Positions 59,175-64,000 of a DNA stretch of 64,000 bases are shown one piece after another. This DNA is from Liolophura sinensis. Lineage: Eukaryota; Mollusca; Polyplacophora; Chitonida; Chitonidae. The translations under genes were made by a program, and so were the position numbers. The stretch is taken from NCBI RefSeq assembly GCF_032854445.1, contig NC_088300.1, positions 18,445,191 to 18,509,190 on the forward strand, read 5' to 3'. Position 1 is the stretch's first letter. Each line of letters begins with the position of its first letter. The notes below the pieces were generated by a model. It had not been told where the DNA came from, did not search any database, and saw only the letters and a list, made by a program, of their open reading frames with translations.

Positions 59175-59555
59175 ATTTTTTGTTCAGAAATTTACTACAG
59201 TTAAGGGCATAATCTCTGGTTTTTCTTTGTTCAGCCATTTACTTCAAAACTGGAAACCTGTGTATATAGATTCTATGTTCAGCCTTCTACCACAGAACTG
59301 TGGGCGTACATATGCCTCTATTGATCCTGTGTTCAGCCTTTTACCGCAGAACTGTGGGCGTACATATGCCTCTATTGATCCTATGTTCAGCCTTTTACCG
59401 CAGAACTGTGGGCGTACATATATCTCTGTTGGATCTTTGTTCAGCCATTTGCCACGGAACTACAGGTGCATACATCTCCACTGGTTCCTTGTTGAGCTAC
59501 AGAATGTTCAGCATTTTGCCACAAAATGGCATTCATCTCCATGTGACACAGTTGT
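59175..59555. repeat. 54-bp tandem repeat, three good and several worn copies
   Basis: Unit ttcagccttttaccgcagaa, ctgtgggcgtacatatgcct, ctattgatcctatg; 54 is a multiple of three, hence ORFs of 111 and 131 codons that are artefacts. Confidence 0.88.
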
Positions 59556-62500
59556 CTGGTAAACACAATATTAATTTTACCAGTTTTACCACCATCTTCT
59601 CATCCATCCTATCTCACAAGCAGAAACCGAAGCTGAGCCTGAAAGTAGAAATAAATATGTTTCCAGTGCATGTATGTAAAGTTGTTGAATCTTAATTTTC
59701 ACACGGGCTGCTGGTTATTGTTTCACCTCATTAAGAGTCTTTTTGTGAATAGACATTTCCTTCCCCAAAATGTAACACAGCTAATTACATTTGGGTTTAT
59801 TGTCCTCCCTGTAACACCCACAACAAATGTTCTCCCGTCATCAAAGTGACAAGTTGAATTAAAAGTATGAAATTTTATGTCAAGAAAGCTTTAAAGAAAG
59901 AAAAAAAAAAACAATATTATAAATTACAAACTTCCGGAAGCTGTTAACCTGTTTTGTTTTTGCCTGAGCACTACGACACAGCTTAATGTTTATCTCTATA
60001 GACAGTAAATTTGATTAACAGTCTGCTTTATGAGACATTCGTTGAAGCATAACAATCTAACTACAGACGAGGTGGAGACAGAATGCTAGGAATTACCTAC
60101 GGATCACAAGTCTATGATTGTTAATAAATACAATGTAATCATTTGACCAGAGGTAAACAGATTTTATTGGCAGATCATAACCTATCCTAAAGGTAATGTT
60201 AATCAGACTTGGAGACTATTTCACTACTTACCACAGACCCAGAGCCATAAAAAAGCTATAACTCGCTTTCTGATTTCAGCTTTTTAATTAGATTCAAACA
60301 TTGTTAATTAACTAGAGAAGTCCGCATAGAACGACATGAATTTCTCATTGTTTTCTTTGTGCAATTTAGTTAATTGTAGTTTACATGTGACAGCTATACC
60401 GTGCTTTGTTGTGTTATTGTAATTGTGTCATTTTTGTTTAACACGGCTTATAAACAATGTAATAAGTGATGCTGATCATCCCCTAGCCTTGTGAGGTAAG
60501 TAATTGTGCTGTCAGCATTGAGATTGCGAGTTCAATCCTGGCCTGAGGACATTCACTTCTCCCAGGTAGAGAAGAGATAATTGTGCTGTTGTCTGAGGCA
60601 GTCAGCCACACATTTGCATTATGAATGTATCTGTTGGTCCTGCCGATTGCTGGTGGCCATTTTCTCTAGATTTTGTGAGCAATCTCAGAGATAGTGCGTG
60701 AACTTAGCGCGTAGGGCAGTGATAGCACATTGTGATGAAGGAGGCGGTATGGGGGGGGGGGGGGGGGGGTATGGGTGGCGGGTGTAGTTGCCCCAGCTGC
60801 CAGTTTGTCTGATAAATGGTCAGGATGATTAAGCCTGCTGAGGCAAACCCACCTCAAAGAAAGCGTCTATATTTACAAACTGAGCTGTCATTGTGCTGCT
60901 TGTATGAGGAGTCTATCAATGCAGCGTCATGCTTGATTTAGTGTTGACTTCAGCTCACTCGATCCCCTCTTCCCAAACACCTTTTATTTAACCTGATAGA
61001 TCACTGATGGCCTGTCCAGCTATTAGCTTTATTTTCTGTTATTAGACTAGAATCAGCTATGTCCTCTGAGACTGAGATGTTCAAGTCTTGGCTTTTGTGA
61101 AGCTCATTTCCCTTTAAGCGGACTCTGCAAGATCGAGTCTTCACATACAAAGAAAGATAATAAATTTATTTTCCCATAATGTGGTTTTATATGGTAGCTA
61201 TCTTCTTCCTGTCCCCAGTGCTGGATGATAGGTTGGCCCTTGTCAGACAGAGATGGTTATAGCCCTCTTTGTGCTAGGACTCTACGCTTGGCTGAGTTCA
61301 ATTCATTCAAAGTTTTAAGAGCTTTCAAAGTGTGATGATACGAGTCCTTTCTTTTTTCACTCCACACTTTACATCTGTTTTATTCCCTGTTATTCCCTGT
61401 GCAGCAGGGCTTTGCTACTCACTTCATTGAGTATGCTAGATTAAAGGTTTACCTTAAACACAAAACATTTAACACCTACCCCATGATCTCACATAGGTGA
61501 GCTGGTGGGATGTGCTTATAAAACTACCCAGGCTGAGATGCCTTCTAATCATTTAAACTCCCAAGTCTTACTTAAGGGATGGTACACCCTAGTAAAGCTC
61601 TCAGACAGTCAGAGTGAGGAGAAAAAGAGCTCTTCATCCTGTTCAAATATTGTATATATAGTTGTTACAAAATGTCAGCATTCCCTACTCTCTCAAGCAT
61701 AGAGTGAAAAATTCATATATTATATAGGCTTTCAAGACCATGTAGTAGACAGTCCCTTTTTTTCTTCAAAATCAGATCGTGCATTTAAATTATTTCAAGC
61801 AAAAGAAAGCTAGAATATGAAGTAAGGTTCATCATACAGACAATTGAAAACTATGTGTAAAAATGCTTTCTTTTATTTTTTTTTCAGATTTTTTTGAAGA
61901 GTATTGAAAAGCATTCAAATATTTGAGTACTATGGTGGGCTTTATGAGACCATAATGGTGGTATCTAGGAGCTCTGATGTCACGTCACCTCTTTTTAATG
62001 AGTTTCACCAGAAGGAAGGAATTTTTGGGAACATTATTTCAGCAATTTTTCACTCATAGGTAAAACAAGATATTTCAACACTCAGTGTTGTGATTAGATT
62101 TGGATAAACTTCCTGTGATGTCAAAATTCCTAACCTCTGATAGTATGGTCCATAAAGCCTACCTTAGAAGTCAAATGTTTGTGCGCGTTTAACTCTTTTT
62201 CACAAAACTCTTAAAAAGTTAATGAAAGTATATTTATGCATAGTTTTAGGTGGTCTAGTCAGTGATGCCTACTTCGATTTTGAGAGGCCTTTTCCTTTAA
62301 AACTGATGCCGCAGCAATGGAGCATGTTTAAAAATTGTTTAAATGGTGCTTTTACTAAGAAATTTGTAATTGTAAGTTAACTAACAGTATCTCTTACCAC
62401 TACATTCAGTGTCTGTGAGAATTCTGCTAATATGGAGGTCTGCTAGAGACACAATGTCTGTGCATCCCTGCTGAATCCAGTTTCTATATAACCTGTAATT

Positions 62501-63160
62501 AAGGTGTAATCTACAAGTTTCATTACGATCTGGTAGAGTGTTTCTTGAATTGATGCTATTTAGAAAGCTGGAAAACACTCTGTTACACATTTTTAGTTGC
62601 TCATTTGTTGTAAATTGCCCAGGTGAGTGTTATGCCCCAGCGTGTTCCTAAAGCAGCCCTTTTGTGACAGCTCATTTATCAGCACCCAGCACCCCCGATC
62701 AGGCCTTCCCTTACCCCTGTAGTACTCAATTGATGGGTTTAATTTTCTGTCCCCCCTGTAATCACATCGAGTAGGCTGAGGGCGGGAATAGAACTGATGT
62801 GAGATCTTAGCGTGTTACCGTGCCTTTTGAAGTCTTTAACCTATGTAGCATTCCTGTGCCTTTTACATTGAGCATGCCTCAGTTAGTAAATGATAGTTAT
62901 TTTCTCTGGCTCTCAGCATGAACGTTTAGACTCTATGATCATTTCCACTTAATCAGTTCAGCTAATGGGTTGCTTGGCTGAAGTCTGATCCGAATTTGTG
63001 CAGCATGGTCATAATTCTTAAGCCTGTTGTTAGCATTCTTTGAGCTGAGACTCGCAACAAGCTGTTGTCCTCATTTGTGGCTTGGAAATGATTAACATCT
63101 CACCAGGCTGAATATTTAGGCATTTTATTGTTCTGTAGAAATGTAGTCTACTTTGAAATG
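59556..63160. other. SCFD1 intron 16 continued, no exon found
   Basis: AT-rich. A G19 run at 60751-60769. A possible worn tRNA-derived element near 60485-60640 (gcgagttcaatcctggcc). No coding exon supported. Confidence 0.4.
60751..60769. repeat. G19 homopolymer
   Basis: Nineteen G in a row; on the other strand C19. Length is doubtful in any assembly. Confidence 0.95.
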
Positions 63161-63164
63161 TAAA

Positions 63165-64000
63165 CTGTGAAGGAGACTGGGGACTTTATAGCATGTAAAC
63201 TGATTGTGGAGGAGACTGGAGACTTTATAGCATGTAAACTGATTGTGTAGGGGACTGGGGGGCTATACCATGTAAACTGATTGTGGAGGAGACTGGGGAC
63301 TTTATACCATGTAAACTGATTGTGGAGGAGACTGGGAACTTTATACCATGTAAACTGATTGTGGAGGGGACTGGGGGGACTATACCATGTAAACTGATTG
63401 TGGAGGAGATTGGGGACTTTATAGCATGTAAACTGATTGTGGAGGAGACTGGGGACTTTATACCATGTAAACTGATTGTGGAGGAGACTGGGGACTTTAA
63501 CACCATGTAAACTGATTGTGGAGGAGACCGGGGGACTATACCACGTAAACTGAATGTGGAGGAGACCGAGGGATTATACCCATGTAACCTGATTGAGGAG
63601 GGGACTGGGGACTTTATAGCATGTAAACTGATTGTGGAGGAGACTGGGGGACTATACCATGTAAACTGATTGAGGAGGGGACTGGGGGACTATACCATGT
63701 AAACTGATTGTGGAAGGGATGGAGGGACTATACCATGTAAACTGATTGTAGAGGAGACTGGGGGACTATACCATGTAAACTGATTGTAGAGGAGACTGCG
63801 GGACTACACCATGTAACTGATTGTAGAGGAGACTGCGGGACTACACCATGTAACCTGATTGTAGAGGAGACTGGGGGACTATACCATGTAAACTGACTGT
63901 TGAGGAGACGAGGGGGACTTTATATCATGTAAACTGATTGTATAGGAGGCTTGGGGGTTTTATACTTCATTACGCTGATTGTGGAAGGGACTTGGGACTA
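63165..64000. repeat. ~38-bp minisatellite running off the window end
   Basis: About 22 units of accatgtaaactgattgtgg plus aggagactgggggactat, 37-40 bp each, still going at base 64000. Confidence 0.95.

Noticed and set aside
63225-63510. ORFs of 93 and 75 codons near the right end
   Set aside because: Frames through the 38-bp minisatellite; its variable unit length breaks them elsewhere.

Overview
This is a eukaryotic genomic window: genes are split by GT-AG introns, coding density is low, and the DNA is AT-rich and full of tRNA-derived SINEs, foldback elements and minisatellites. The commonest SINE has a tRNA-like head, a body of about 200 bp and an A-rich tail ending in caatcaaataaataaat. 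I recognise this kind of element from molluscs, so a marine mollusc, probably a bivalve, is the best guess (inference from memory, not a search).

Four protein genes can be supported exon by exon with consistent reading phases. (1) A three-exon, minus-strand four-TM gene of the claudin/PMP22 superfamily (2626-7326, 172 aa). (2) A second gene of the same architecture and intron phases on the plus strand (18944-21291, 178 aa); the two are divergent, separated by 11.6 kb with no gene I can see. (3) A complete seven-exon ZW10 gene on the minus strand (25008-34096, 762 aa). (4) The first 16 exons of SCFD1/SLY1 on the plus strand (34572-55452, 458 codons), whose remaining exons lie beyond the window.

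ZW10 and SCFD1 are head to head, with 475 bp between start codons. ZW10 is the animal counterpart of yeast Dsl1 in the NRZ/Dsl1 tether at the ER. SLY1 is the SM protein acting on the syntaxin-5 and syntaxin-18 SNARE complexes, and DSL1 was named for its genetic dependence on SLY1-20. The layout thus puts two parts of one Golgi-ER trafficking machine behind what may be a shared promoter.

The most unusual feature is repetitive DNA at 3' splice sites. In ZW10 intron 3 about 38 copies of a 27-bp unit, each with a pyrimidine tract, CAG and the first exon bases, end exactly at the acceptor of exon 4. In SCFD1 intron 2 five copies of a 56-bp unit, each with the acceptor and the first bases of exon 3, end exactly at exon 3. 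Three SINEs end 18 to 28 bp before SCFD1 exons 2, 11 and 15, and the first claudin-like gene has a T36 run as the pyrimidine tract of exon 2. In both arrays the copy next to the exon gives the conserved reading frame, and use of the copies upstream leads to stop codons.

The rest is intergenic or intronic: further minisatellites (48-, 29-, 54-, 38-bp units, and an exact ABAB 149/164-bp array), a ~900-bp foldback with ~200-bp arms and a nested SINE in ZW10 intron 1, and three MITE-like elements. I saw no transposase or reverse transcriptase gene, no rRNA, no true tRNA gene and no CRISPR array.
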